Part shown: piece after piece, positions 8,501-17,142 of the stretch
Layout: the number at the start of each line of letters is the position of its first letter
How positions within the stretch are numbered: the first letter of the stretch is position 1
Notes under the pieces: generated by a model
What the model was told of the DNA's origin: nothing
Database searches by the model: none
The model's input: only the letters and a program-made list of their open reading frames with translations
Source: Symbiobacterium sp040797425
GTDB taxonomy: Bacteria; Bacillota; Sulfobacillia; Symbiobacteriales; Symbiobacteriaceae
DNA: 64,000 nucleotides
Reading direction: 5' to 3'
Assembly: GCF_040797425.1 (NCBI RefSeq)
Contig: NZ_JBFNEH010000014.1
Coordinates: 5,073-69,072, forward strand
Program-made: the position numbers and the translations under genes

Positions 8501-9712
8501 CTCATCTACCAGGACCTCCTTATAGCGGGCCCGCAGGTCCCGGGCCACGTCGGAGGGCACCAGGCGCTCGGGGGTGGACGCCGGGTCGCGCAGCAGCTGG
8601 AGTGCGAACCGCTCCAGGTCGTTGAAGTCGACGGCGGACTGCGCCGCCTTCGCCGCCCGGAACTCTGCCGCGAACTCCGTCACCACCTGGCCCAGCGTGC
8701 GCAGGTGGGGGGCGACCACCCGCAGGTCGCCCAGCCACTCCGCGGCCGTCCGGCCGAAGTAGCGCTCCAGCACCCCGCGCACGGCCTTCTTCGCGCCGTC
8801 CCGCAGGTTCTGGACCTTTTCCTTCAGCTTCTCGTCCACGTCTTTCCCTGCCCGGGGCAGCCGTCCGAAGGCGATCCCCTTCACCGCCGCGGCCAGGTCG
8901 TCGTACGTCTCGGCCCGGGCCGCCCGCCGCACGGCCGCCTCCTCGGCAGCCAGCACGTCGGCGTAGGCCACCGGGCCGCCGGGGAGCCGGGTGAGCCGCG
9001 CCGCGTCCGCCAGGGAGTCGGCCGCCCGCTCCAGGTCCAGCCGCACCTTTCGCCTGAGCGGCGGCCACCAGGGCAGGTCTTCGAGGGCTGCGCCCTCGGG
9101 CACGTCGAAGCGGGCCAGGCTCTCCTCCAGCCAGGCCTCGGGCCAGGGCAGCGACTGCATGTAGTCGTAGACCGCCAGCACCAGCTGCCGCAGGCCCTCG
9201 TCGCCCCGGCCGCCGCCGTAGCGGTCCACCAGGGCGTGGAACGGCCCGTCCTCCTCCTCGTCGAACCGGCGGGCGAAGAGGTCGTCCAGCACCTCGTGGC
9301 GCAGCAGGAGCGCCTCGTGCTCGCCCATCACGCTCACCGACGGGTCGATCCCCAGCCGGTAGAAGTACTGGCGCACCAGCGACAGGCAGAAGCTGTGCAG
9401 CGTGCTGATGGCCGCCCGGCCCAGCAGGGCCAGCTGCCGCTGGAGCCGCTCGTTGTCCGGGTCTTTCGCCAGCGCCGCCTCGATGGCCGCGCCGATGCGC
9501 TCCCGCATCTCGGCAGCCGCCGCCTCGGTGAAGGTGACCACCAGGAGCTCGTCGACGTCGATGGGGTCGCCGGGATCGGTCAGCCGCCGGATCACCCGTT
9601 CCACCAGCACCGCCGTCTTGCCGGAGCCCGCGGCCGCCGCCACCAGCAGGTCGGTACCCCGGGCCGTGATCGCCTGCTCCTGCTCCGGGGTCCAGCGCAC
9701 CTCACCGCTCAC
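5549..9712 (-). CDS. addA: ATP-dependent helicase/nuclease subunit A
   Basis: A 1387-residue AddA, the UvrD-like helicase plus RecB-type nuclease subunit of the AddAB (RexAB) complex, which resects double-strand breaks and responds to Chi. The Walker A motif GSGKT is at about 29-33, and the DEYQDINGVQ helicase motif II, GLEFPVVFVAGLG and VALTRARERLVLVG follow in order. The C-terminal nuclease has GMIDLLLEE and VDYKTD with the catalytic acidic and lysine residues. The GTG start at 9712 sits inside the end of addB (11-bp overlap) after GGAG, indicating translational coupling. The protein is about 150 residues longer than typical AddA because of a Pro/Ala/Gly/Thr-rich low-complexity insert near residues 520-640. 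Confidence 0.95.
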   Translation of the reverse strand: MSGEVRWTPEQEQAITARGTDLLVAAAAGSGKTAVLVERVIRRLTDPGDPIDVDELLVVTFTEAAAAEMRERIGAAIEAALAKDPDNERLQRQLALLGRAAISTLHSFCLSLVRQYFYRLGIDPSVSVMGEHEALLLRHEVLDDLFARRFDEEEDGPFHALVDRYGGGRGDEGLRQLVLAVYDYMQSLPWPEAWLEESLARFDVPEGAALEDLPWWPPLRRKVRLDLERAADSLADAARLTRLPGGPVAYADVLAAEEAAVRRAARAETYDDLAAAVKGIAFGRLPRAGKDVDEKLKEKVQNLRDGAKKAVRGVLERYFGRTAAEWLGDLRVVAPHLRTLGQVVTEFAAEFRAAKAAQSAVDFNDLERFALQLLRDPASTPERLVPSDVARDLRARYKEVLVDEYQDINGVQDAILTLVSRDGEEGPPNRFMVGDVKQSIYRFRHADPSLFMAKYAAYRPWSGAPDPAASGARIVLGANFRSRLGVVDAVNFLFRQIMTPEAGEIAYDKEAELVYRAGYPPLPAVPGPSGDTGQPAEVPAAAPAPVPPEASADAPAGTSGETAAEPAGATGAASGAGASGDTPAGTPSGPAAHVPAGFPAEPPVELHLLDREEPAESEEAAEGATEGNTTDDGTGDGRNSNSLAEELADLTAMEREARLIARRIREMVDGTPGEPPLQVWDRKLQTYRRVRYRDIVVLLRATTGRANTFVEVLGQAGIPAYAQMATGYFSATEVEVILSLLQILDNPRQDIPLAAVLHSPIVGLSAADLARIRLADPRGSFYDALVAAARSAAGTRDADATAEGAGTGMAEAAAAAAPDVTPSQPDGLAEVLSRFLAALDCWRTLARRRPLSQVIWQILQETRYLHYVGGMPGGAQRQANLLALYERARQFDQFARQGLFRFLRFIERMRAESQDMGTAPALGEAEDVVRVMTIHKSKGLEFPVVFVAGLGRKFDERDLSGDLLLERGLGFGPMLVDPESRVKYPTIAHHAVREATRLASLAEELRVLYVALTRARERLVLVGSVAKLRAACQQWSRAAAVAGWPLPESLLLSARTYLDWIGPAVMRHAAGAPLRRLAGPALDAAAGPDAAVAGDPSRWQVTVWDPQAQEQLVDLAGVPGAREQLDWARIAAAEPLDRPLDPALGDALRARFAWRYPYETVVRRFGKLSVTELKGHFDPDAEAPGERLVVDEEDGEPIGSGLSSRPRFLQEERKGLSPTERGTAAHLVLQHLDLTRPLDAADVGAQLSELVAGKLLTPQQAAAVDAEAIAAFFASPLGRRIRERPDRVRREVSFTLAVPAAEVYPDLSAAVASSDVVIVQGMIDLLLEEDDGFVLVDYKTDRREPEQAALRYGTQIRLYRRAVEEILGRPVKEAYLHFLASHRSLLV

Positions 9713-12700
9713 CCGCTCCACCTCCCATCGCAACTCGCTGCCACACCGCCGGGGCGGCGATCTTCTCCAGGCGCCGGTACGTCTGCCCCTCCACCCCAGG
9801 GTCGAACTGGCAGACCGACCGGTACTGGCAGTATGTGCAGGGCGTCTCATCCGCCAACCGGTAGGGGGCGACCGCCACCTCGCCCTCCATCACCCGGGCG
9901 CCGCACTCGCCCACGATCTTCTTCAGGTGGTCGAAGAGCAACCGGAACTGCGTCGGGTCGGCCACCGGGGAGCCCTTGCGCACGGTGCCGTCCTGGTTCA
10001 CCCGGGCCTGGATCAGGCCTAGCCCGGCCTCGTCCATGGCCAGGATCACCGCCGGATCGGCGCTCACCAGCCCCCGGGCCTGGTACCGCCTGCGCCGCCG
10101 ACGCCGGATTTCGTCTTCCGGCTGCGGTCCGGGCAGCGGCTCCAGCGGGTTGTGCACCGGGAAGTAGAGCGCCCCGGCCGGGACCCGCTCCCCGGGCAGC
10201 AGCGGCTCGCCGCCCTCCACCACCGCGCACAGGTAGAGCAGCAACTGCAGGGCCAGGCCGTGGTAGAACTCGCCCAGCCGCAGGTCGCGCTGGCTCGACT
10301 TGTAGTCGATCACCCGCACCAGCCAGCTGCCGTCGGGCCGCTGCAGGGCGTCCACCCGGTCGATGCGGCCGCGCAGCAGCACCCGGTCGCCGCCGGGCAG
10401 CGGCACCGCCACCGGCGGCAGGCCGTCCTGCTCCTCGCCGAAGGGCACCTCCACGGCGACCGGCCGGAAGCGGCCGTGGGCCACGTGCTCGCCCAGGAAG
10501 CCGAGCGTCGCGCGCAGGGTGCGGCGGATCACCTTCAGGAGGTAGCGGTGCTGCGGGCTGGAGAGGAGGATCTCGCTCTGCAGGCGGGGCGCCAGGCGGT
10601 CCACCACGTCGTCCATGCGCCGGGCCGCCTCGTCGGGCGCCAGCGCGTCCCACGAAAGCCCATCCCGCTCCAGCTCCCGCACGAAGAGCGACAGGGCGGC
10701 GTGGTAGAACAGGCCGAACTCGGGCGCGTCCACCTGGAACTGGGCCCGCTCCTGCAGCCTGAGGGCGTAGCCGGCGAAGTGGCGGAACGGGCAGGCGAGG
10801 AAGGCCTCGAGCCGGCTGACGCTGGTGAGCAGCCGCTCGCCGTAGAGCAGCCGGGCCAGGTCGCGCCCCAGCGGCGCCGACCGGCGGCGGAACCATTCCT
10901 CGTAACCCACCGCGGCCAGGATGGAGGCGCTCGCCTCGTGCAGCCCGGGCTCGCTGACCGCCCACTGGTAAAGGTCGAGCCAGAGGGGGTCGAGGGGATA
11001 GCCCGAGCGGGCCTGCCGCAGGGCCCGCGCGATGGAAGCGGCCAGCTGCACCGGCGTGGTGACCGCATCGAGGGCCTCCGCCGCCGAGCCGCCCGCCGGG
11101 ACGGCCGGCCGCGGCTGCAGTGCGGGGAAGAGGCGCCGCAGCCGGTTCACCACCGGCGAGGGGGCAGTCGCCCGGCCCGACTCGTCGGCCAGCGGGTAGC
11201 TGATCCAGAGGAAGTCCGACCCCCGGGTGAGCGTCAGGTAGGTGAGGAACTGCTCCTGGAAGAGCCGCTCCAGGCTGGTGGGGCCGACGTCGAGCCCGGC
11301 CTGCTTCAGCCGCTCCCGCTCCCGATCGGTGAAGATGGCGTCCTCCGCCGGCTGGGGCGGGAAGTCCTTCTCGGTGGCACCCAGGATCAGCGTGGCCCGG
11401 ACGCCGGCGTGCCGGCTTCGCTCCACGGTGCCGACGATCACCTGGTCCAGGCCGGGCGGGATCAGGCCCAGCCGCAGACCGTCCAGTCCCGCGGCGAGCA
11501 CCTGCAGGTACTCCCGCGGGGTCATCTTCTCGTTCCCCAGTCCTTCCACCACCTGGTCGAAGAGCTCCAGCACGCGGGTCCAGACTTGCTCGTGCTCCCG
11601 GGCGGTCTCCAGGTCGCCCCGCTTCTGGGCCTCCTCCTTCCACGCCTCCAGCTGGCGGGCGACTTTCAGGTCGTCCAGCAGCTGGAACAGGTAGGTGGTG
11701 AGCTCCCGGACGGTGAGGCCCTGGCGGCTCCGGCGCTCGATGCGGCGGTGGAAGGCCAGCAGCGGTGCGGTGGCGCGGCTGCGGATGTGGTGGATGCGTT
11801 CCAGCAGGGCCCGCTGACCCGGACCGGCGGGCGTCTCGTCCTCCTCCAGGGTGTAGCGGCGGAGGTACTGCCAGGGCTCCGGCTGCTGCCAGGCGCGGCC
11901 CCGGATGCCGTGCTCGATCACGTAGTTCTCCAGCAGGTCGACCTCCGTGCGGGAGACACCGGCCAGGTCGGTCTTGAGGTAGCGGAAGACGGGGTCATAC
12001 GCCCAGTCGTGCACTACCACCTCCAGGGCCGCCCGGAGGAGCTCCACCAGCGGGTGGTGGGCGACGGTGCGCCGCCGGTCGATGAACGCGGGGATCCCGT
12101 GCTCGGCGAAGATCGTGGCGGTGAGGTCGCCGTACTCGTCGAGGTTGCGGGCAATCACGGCAATCTCCCGGAAGCGCAGCCCCTCCTCCCGCACCAGCCG
12201 CAGGATCTCCCGGGCGGCCGCCGCCACCTCCTCCCGCCGGTTCTGCGCCTCCACGAGGGCGATGTGCGCCGGCGCGTCCGTCCAGGCCGGGGCCGACTGC
12301 CGGAAGAGGTATTGCTCCACGTGGGCGAGTTCGGGGGCGTGCCGGAAGCGGTGACCTTCCCGCAGAAGCAGGGGCGGGTCAACGGGCACGCCGTTCTCCA
12401 GGGCCAGCGCCACGAGCTGGTCGTAGGTGGTAAGCGGCGGATGGAAGAGGTCGCCCGGACCGTGGTGCCCGCCGGCCTTGTAGAGCTGGCCCGGGGGGAT
12501 GCAGAGGCTCACGTGGACCTGCCGGGCGGAGCGCATGATCGCAGCCAGCACGGTCAGTTCCTGCGGGGTGAAGCCATTGAACCCGTCCACCCAGACCTCG
12601 GCGCCGTCCAGCAGCCGGCTCTGCTCGAGGTGGGCCGCCAGCACGGTGAGGTAGTCGTCGGGGTCGGTGAAGCGGTTCTCGGTGTACTGCTGGAGGTCCG

Positions 12701-13205
12701 CCATCACCAGGGAGAGGTCGTGCAGCTTCGCCCCGAGCGCGGTCTCGCCCAGTCCCTCGGCCTCAAGCTGCTCGAACTGCCGCCGGAGGCTCTCGGGCCC
12801 CTGCTGGTAGCTGCGCAGCTCGCGGATGGAGCCTGCGACGCGCTCGATGAAGCCGGGCTTGTCCGCGACCTGGTGGAAGAGGCGCAGTTCGCCGCGCCGG
12901 CGCTCGAGGAGGGCGCGCAGGACCATCTGCTTGCCGAGGTCGGAGAGCGGCGGCAGCGCCAGGCCGCCCACCTTGAGGGACACGCGCCAGGCCAGTCGCT
13001 GGAAGGAGAGCACCTGCGCCCGCATGATGCCCTTGAGCCGTCCGCTGCTGAGCAGGGCCTGCTCCACCTGGAAGGTGGCCTGCTCGGGCACGAGCAGGAT
13101 GAGCGGGGGCCCGGACGGCGCGGCCAGGGCGGCCTGGGTGAGTTCGTCCAGGCAGGTCTGGCTCTTGCCGGAGCCGGCACTGCCGATGATGAAGCGCACG
13201 GCCAT
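9702..13205 (-). CDS. addB: ATP-dependent helicase/deoxyribonuclease subunit B
   Basis: A 1167-residue AddB, partner of AddA in double-strand-break resection. It starts at ATG after a near-perfect AAAGGAGGT site. The Walker A motif GSAGSGKSQ is near residue 10. The C-terminal nuclease carries RGRIDRVDAL and VRVIDYKSS. The four cysteines of the structural iron-sulfur cluster are present: one in FLACPFRHF near residue 805, and three in CTYCQYRSVC at about 1123, 1126 and 1132. The spacing matches Bacillus AddB closely. Length and domain order are normal. It is the first gene of the addB-addA operon and lies downstream of sbcC on the same strand after a 300-bp gap. Confidence 0.95.
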   Translation of the reverse strand: MAVRFIIGSAGSGKSQTCLDELTQAALAAPSGPPLILLVPEQATFQVEQALLSSGRLKGIMRAQVLSFQRLAWRVSLKVGGLALPPLSDLGKQMVLRALLERRRGELRLFHQVADKPGFIERVAGSIRELRSYQQGPESLRRQFEQLEAEGLGETALGAKLHDLSLVMADLQQYTENRFTDPDDYLTVLAAHLEQSRLLDGAEVWVDGFNGFTPQELTVLAAIMRSARQVHVSLCIPPGQLYKAGGHHGPGDLFHPPLTTYDQLVALALENGVPVDPPLLLREGHRFRHAPELAHVEQYLFRQSAPAWTDAPAHIALVEAQNRREEVAAAAREILRLVREEGLRFREIAVIARNLDEYGDLTATIFAEHGIPAFIDRRRTVAHHPLVELLRAALEVVVHDWAYDPVFRYLKTDLAGVSRTEVDLLENYVIEHGIRGRAWQQPEPWQYLRRYTLEEDETPAGPGQRALLERIHHIRSRATAPLLAFHRRIERRSRQGLTVRELTTYLFQLLDDLKVARQLEAWKEEAQKRGDLETAREHEQVWTRVLELFDQVVEGLGNEKMTPREYLQVLAAGLDGLRLGLIPPGLDQVIVGTVERSRHAGVRATLILGATEKDFPPQPAEDAIFTDRERERLKQAGLDVGPTSLERLFQEQFLTYLTLTRGSDFLWISYPLADESGRATAPSPVVNRLRRLFPALQPRPAVPAGGSAAEALDAVTTPVQLAASIARALRQARSGYPLDPLWLDLYQWAVSEPGLHEASASILAAVGYEEWFRRRSAPLGRDLARLLYGERLLTSVSRLEAFLACPFRHFAGYALRLQERAQFQVDAPEFGLFYHAALSLFVRELERDGLSWDALAPDEAARRMDDVVDRLAPRLQSEILLSSPQHRYLLKVIRRTLRATLGFLGEHVAHGRFRPVAVEVPFGEEQDGLPPVAVPLPGGDRVLLRGRIDRVDALQRPDGSWLVRVIDYKSSQRDLRLGEFYHGLALQLLLYLCAVVEGGEPLLPGERVPAGALYFPVHNPLEPLPGPQPEDEIRRRRRRRYQARGLVSADPAVILAMDEAGLGLIQARVNQDGTVRKGSPVADPTQFRLLFDHLKKIVGECGARVMEGEVAVAPYRLADETPCTYCQYRSVCQFDPGVEGQTYRRLEKIAAPAVWQRVAMGGGAGER

Positions 13206-13506
13206 GATGGGACCTCCTTTTGTGTGATGCGGTGAACGGTGGGTTGCCCGGGGCAGCGGGGCTCGGCGCCCCGGCCGTATGAGCAGTGGTAACACTCTTC
13301 GGCGGAAGCCGTTCCGTGCCGCCGGGCAGGGCGGCTCGCCGCCGCTGGCGCGCACCGGCGGTTGTGCTCCTCGTCGGCCGGGCGTGCTCGCTCCGCTGCG
13401 CTCGCGCCGGCCTCCTGCGGAGCCTGAACCGGCGCCAGCAACGCGGCTTCGCTCGCCCTGCCCGGACCGGGGCACCCACGCGTACTGCCAGCCTCCGTGC
13501 GAGGCC
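13206..13506. other. Gene-free stretch between sbcC and addB
   Basis: About 300 bp with no convincing gene. It holds the addB ribosome-binding site at its left end and several GC-rich imperfect inverted repeats that could terminate sbcC transcripts or be secondary structure alone. No promoter could be assigned with confidence. Confidence 0.4.
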
Positions 13507-16500
13507 TTACGCCCGCTCGAGGCGCAGGCGGCTGCCCCGGCCGCCGGGCTCGGCCGGCTCGACGATCACCCGGCGCTGGAGCCGGGCGCGCAGCTCGGCC
13601 ACGTGGCTGATCACGCCGACCTTCAGGTTCTGGCCGCGCAGTCCCTCGAGGGCGGAAATCACCACGTCCAGTAATTCGGGGTCGAGGGTGCCGAAACCCT
13701 CGTCCAGGAAGAAGAACTCCAGCGGGTAGCGGCCCCGCAGCTGAATCTGTTTCGAGAGTGCCAGGGCCAGCGAGAGCGAGGCCAGGAAGGTCTCGCCGCC
13801 GGACAGGCTGGTCACCGCCCGGCAGACGCCGCCGTTGGCGTCGTCCCGGATCAGGAAGCCGCCGCCGGGCTCCGTGACCAGGGCATAGCGGTCGCGGGTG
13901 AGCTGGCCCAACTGCTGCGATGCATCCGCCGCCACCCGGCGCATCTGCTCCGCCGCAAGGAAGTCCACAAAGGCGTTGCCCTGAAGCACCTTGCGCAGCT
14001 CTTCCAGGTAGTTCACCTGCGTGCTCAGGGCCGTACGCCGCTCCTCCAGTTCCTGCCAGCGCTGCTGCTTGGCCAGCAGGTCGGCGAGCACCTGCTGCGC
14101 CCGGGCCCGTTCCTCGCGGCGCTCCTCGACGGCGGTGCGGGCCTGCTCCAGCCGGGCCGACCAGCCCTGCCACTCCGCCTCGGTCAGGCTCCGCCCGGCC
14201 AGCTGGTCCCGCAACTCCCCCTGGCGGCTCTGCAGCCGCACCCCTTCCTGCTCGTGCGCCTGGATCAGCGCCTCCAGCTCCGCCTGCCGCTGGGCGCTCC
14301 GCAAGGCCGACCGTGCGGCCTGTCCGTCCGGGAAACCCGCGGCTTCGAGGGCCGAGGCCAGAGCGGCTGCGGTCTCGGCGTCGCGCTGCGCCGCGAGTTC
14401 GGCCTCCCGCCGGGCGGCAGCCAGGGCCGACTCCGCCTGGCGGTGGGCCCGCTCGGCCTGGTCCCGTCGCTCGGCCGCGCTGGCCTCGTCCTCCTCCAGA
14501 CGGCGGAGCTGCGCCTCCACGGCGGCCAGCTGCGGCGCCGCCGGCTGGCCGCCGGAAAGCCGCCGCCACTCGCTTTCGATCTCGCTCAGGCGCTGCCGCG
14601 CCTCCGCCAGCTCCACCTCACGCTGATGGAGCAGTTTCGTGTACTCCTGCTCCCGACGGCGCAGCTCTTCCAGCGTCCGTTCCTGCTCCTCCTGTTCGCT
14701 CCGGAGCGCTTCCAGCTGCTTGCGCAGGCCGGCCACCCGCCGGTCCGCCTCCGCAATCCGCCGCTGGGTCTCCTCCACGGATTCCGGCGTCATGTCGCCC
14801 CGGGCGGCGTCGAACTCCGCCTGCCGCTCCGCCAGACTCCGGGCAAGCGCCTCCACCTCGCCGTGCGCCTCTTCCACCGCCCGTTGCGCCAGATCGGAGC
14901 GGGCCATCCGGTCCGCGGCCTCGGCTGCGGCGCGGGAGAGCCGGTCGGCCTGCTCCTGCCGCTTCGCCTGCCAGGTGGTAAGCTCGTCCCGCCACGCCTC
15001 GAACCGGGCCCTGCGCTCCCGGTGGCCGGCGGCCTCCCGTTCGAGCGCGGCCTGGAGCTGCGCCGGCGGCAGCCCGCGCCAGGCAGCAGGCAGCTGCTCC
15101 TGCAGTTCGGCCACCCGGGCTTCCGCCTGTTGCAGGGCGGCCTCCGCCTCCGCCGCGCGCCCGGCTGCTGCCGCGGCCTGCTGCCCGTTGGCAATCCGCT
15201 GCTGGGCGGCCCGCTCCAGGGCCAGCTCCACCTCACGCAGCCTGGCCTCGGCCTGCTCGAGCTCCGCCTCGCGGGCCTGGAGGTCCGCGGCGGCCTCCGG
15301 GCTGGCGGGATGTGGATGCTCCCGCGATCCACAGACGGGGCAGGGGGCCCCCTCCTTCAACTCGGAGACCAGCGCCGCCGCGTGGGCCTGGCGCCGGGCC
15401 TCCGCCACGGCCGCCCGGGCCGCCTCCCGCGCCGCACGGGCGGCGTCCAGCTCCTGCCTGCGCTGAACCTCGGCGGCAGCCGCCCGGTCGGCTTCCTGCT
15501 GCAGCCGCGCAGCCTCACCGGCGCGCGCCTCGTACTCTTCGCGCCGCCGGGCCGCCTGCTCCAGCAGCACGGACAGGGTCCGGATCTGCTCCGCGACCCG
15601 GCTCAGCCAGGCCTCCTCGGCCCGCAGGTCGTCATCGCTCGCGGGCGGCTCTGCCTCCAGCTGCGCCACGGTCTGCTCAATCTCCCTGAGCCGGCGCTCC
15701 GCCTCGACCTGCAGGGCCCTGCCCTGCTCGGCCAGCCGCCCGGCCTTGCGCATCTCATCCTCCCGCTGACGAAGGCGCCGCTCGGCCTCGGTGAGGCGGA
15801 CCTGCGCCTCCCGCAGCCGGTCGAGGCTGCGCACGGCCTGGCTGACCCGTTCCCTCAGTTCCGCCGAAACGTCCAGCGCCGCAATCTGCTCCCGCAGCCG
15901 CGCCTCCCTGGCGAGCAGGGTCTGGCGGTGTTCCGTGCCCGCAGCCAGCTCGGCGGAGACCTGGGCCAACAGGCCCTGGCCCTTGGCGACGCGCGCCGCC
16001 AGGTCTGCCGCCTTGCCGCGGGCCTCCGCCAGCGCCCCCTCCAGCTCGGCAGCCCGCTGCAGGTCCCGCTGCCGCCGGGTGAGGGCCGGAAACTCGTTTG
16101 CCCGGCGGGTCCTCGCCGCCTCGTGCGCCTCAACTGCCGCGTCCAGGGAGGCCGTGGCGGCGGCGAGGGCCTGCTCCGCCTCCGCCAGCCGGGCAGCCGA
16201 CTGAGCCGCCTGCGCGGCGGCCTGGTCCCGGGCCTCCAGGTGGGGGCGCACTCCGTCCGCCCGGCGGGCGGCCAGCAGCTCCTGGCGCCACGCCTGGGCC
16301 TCCGTCACCTGCCCCTGCCATGCGGCCAGCCGCTCCTCCACCTCCCTGAGTTCCTGCTGCAGGTTCCAGACCCGCTCCCAGGACCGGAACTCGGCCTCCA
16401 CACGGCCCAACTCCTCTTCTGCGGTCGTGAGCAGGGCCGCCGCGATCCCAAGCCGCTGCTCGGCGGCCGAAACGGCCTCGGCGGAGGCGTCTCCCAGCCC

Positions 16501-17142
16501 GGCCTGCTCCGACTCGACGGCGATCAACTGGCCGCGCACGGCTTCCAGCCGCTGCCGCAGCCGCTGGTGGAGCTTGTCGCCGTACTGCTCCAGTGCGAAG
16601 ATGCGCTGCAGCATCTTCGTGCGCTCCGCCCCCGTGAGCGTCAGGAACTCCGCAAACTGCCCCTGGGGCAGCACCACGGCGCGGGTGAAGTCTTCCACCT
16701 GGAGCCCCAGAAGGTCGATCACCCGCTGCGTCACCTCACGGTCCTTGTCGGCGAGCACCTCGTCGCCCGCCGGTGCGTCACCCGGCAGCGCGCCGTCGGC
16801 GGTGCGCACCCGGACCAGCCGGGCGTACTCGCTGCGGATGGAGGGGGTGTCCTTCTCGCGCTTGTAGGCGCGCTCCACGCGGTACGTCTCGGGGCCAAGG
16901 CCGAACGTAAACTTTACATAGAGCCGGTTCTCGGCATGGTTCATGATGCCGATGGTCCCCCGCTCCGCCCGGCCCACCCGGCCGTACAGCGCAAGGGTGA
17001 TGGCGTCCAGAACGGTCGACTTCCCGGCGCCGGTGGGGCCGAAGATGCCGAACAGGCCGCCGTCCAAGAGCTGCGTGAAGTCGAGTTCCTGCTTCTCCCG
17101 GTAGCTCTGCAGTCCCGCAAATTCGAGCCGGATCGGCCTCAT
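13507..17142 (-). CDS. sbcC: Exonuclease SbcC (Rad50-like ATPase)
   Basis: A 1211-residue SMC-like ATPase that pairs with SbcD to cleave hairpins, palindromes and protein-blocked DNA ends. The N-terminus has FGPTGAGKSTVLDAITLALY (Walker A). Two very long Glu/Arg/Ala-rich coiled-coil arms flank the zinc hook CPVCGS at about residue 600. The C-terminus has the ABC signature SLSGGETFLASLSLALALS and the Walker B segment EFFFLDEGFGTLD. The start codon overlaps the sbcD stop (ATGA), so the two are translationally coupled. Confidence 0.95.
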   Translation of the reverse strand: MRPIRLEFAGLQSYREKQELDFTQLLDGGLFGIFGPTGAGKSTVLDAITLALYGRVGRAERGTIGIMNHAENRLYVKFTFGLGPETYRVERAYKREKDTPSIRSEYARLVRVRTADGALPGDAPAGDEVLADKDREVTQRVIDLLGLQVEDFTRAVVLPQGQFAEFLTLTGAERTKMLQRIFALEQYGDKLHQRLRQRLEAVRGQLIAVESEQAGLGDASAEAVSAAEQRLGIAAALLTTAEEELGRVEAEFRSWERVWNLQQELREVEERLAAWQGQVTEAQAWRQELLAARRADGVRPHLEARDQAAAQAAQSAARLAEAEQALAAATASLDAAVEAHEAARTRRANEFPALTRRQRDLQRAAELEGALAEARGKAADLAARVAKGQGLLAQVSAELAAGTEHRQTLLAREARLREQIAALDVSAELRERVSQAVRSLDRLREAQVRLTEAERRLRQREDEMRKAGRLAEQGRALQVEAERRLREIEQTVAQLEAEPPASDDDLRAEEAWLSRVAEQIRTLSVLLEQAARRREEYEARAGEAARLQQEADRAAAAEVQRRQELDAARAAREAARAAVAEARRQAHAAALVSELKEGAPCPVCGSREHPHPASPEAAADLQAREAELEQAEARLREVELALERAAQQRIANGQQAAAAAGRAAEAEAALQQAEARVAELQEQLPAAWRGLPPAQLQAALEREAAGHRERRARFEAWRDELTTWQAKRQEQADRLSRAAAEAADRMARSDLAQRAVEEAHGEVEALARSLAERQAEFDAARGDMTPESVEETQRRIAEADRRVAGLRKQLEALRSEQEEQERTLEELRRREQEYTKLLHQREVELAEARQRLSEIESEWRRLSGGQPAAPQLAAVEAQLRRLEEDEASAAERRDQAERAHRQAESALAAARREAELAAQRDAETAAALASALEAAGFPDGQAARSALRSAQRQAELEALIQAHEQEGVRLQSRQGELRDQLAGRSLTEAEWQGWSARLEQARTAVEERREERARAQQVLADLLAKQQRWQELEERRTALSTQVNYLEELRKVLQGNAFVDFLAAEQMRRVAADASQQLGQLTRDRYALVTEPGGGFLIRDDANGGVCRAVTSLSGGETFLASLSLALALSKQIQLRGRYPLEFFFLDEGFGTLDPELLDVVISALEGLRGQNLKVGVISHVAELRARLQRRVIVEPAEPGGRGSRLRLERA

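Noticed and set aside
6509..13235. Long plus-strand open frames (1417 and 1027 residues) across addA and addB
   Set aside because: They are antisense shadows of two recognisable genes and show no family motifs.
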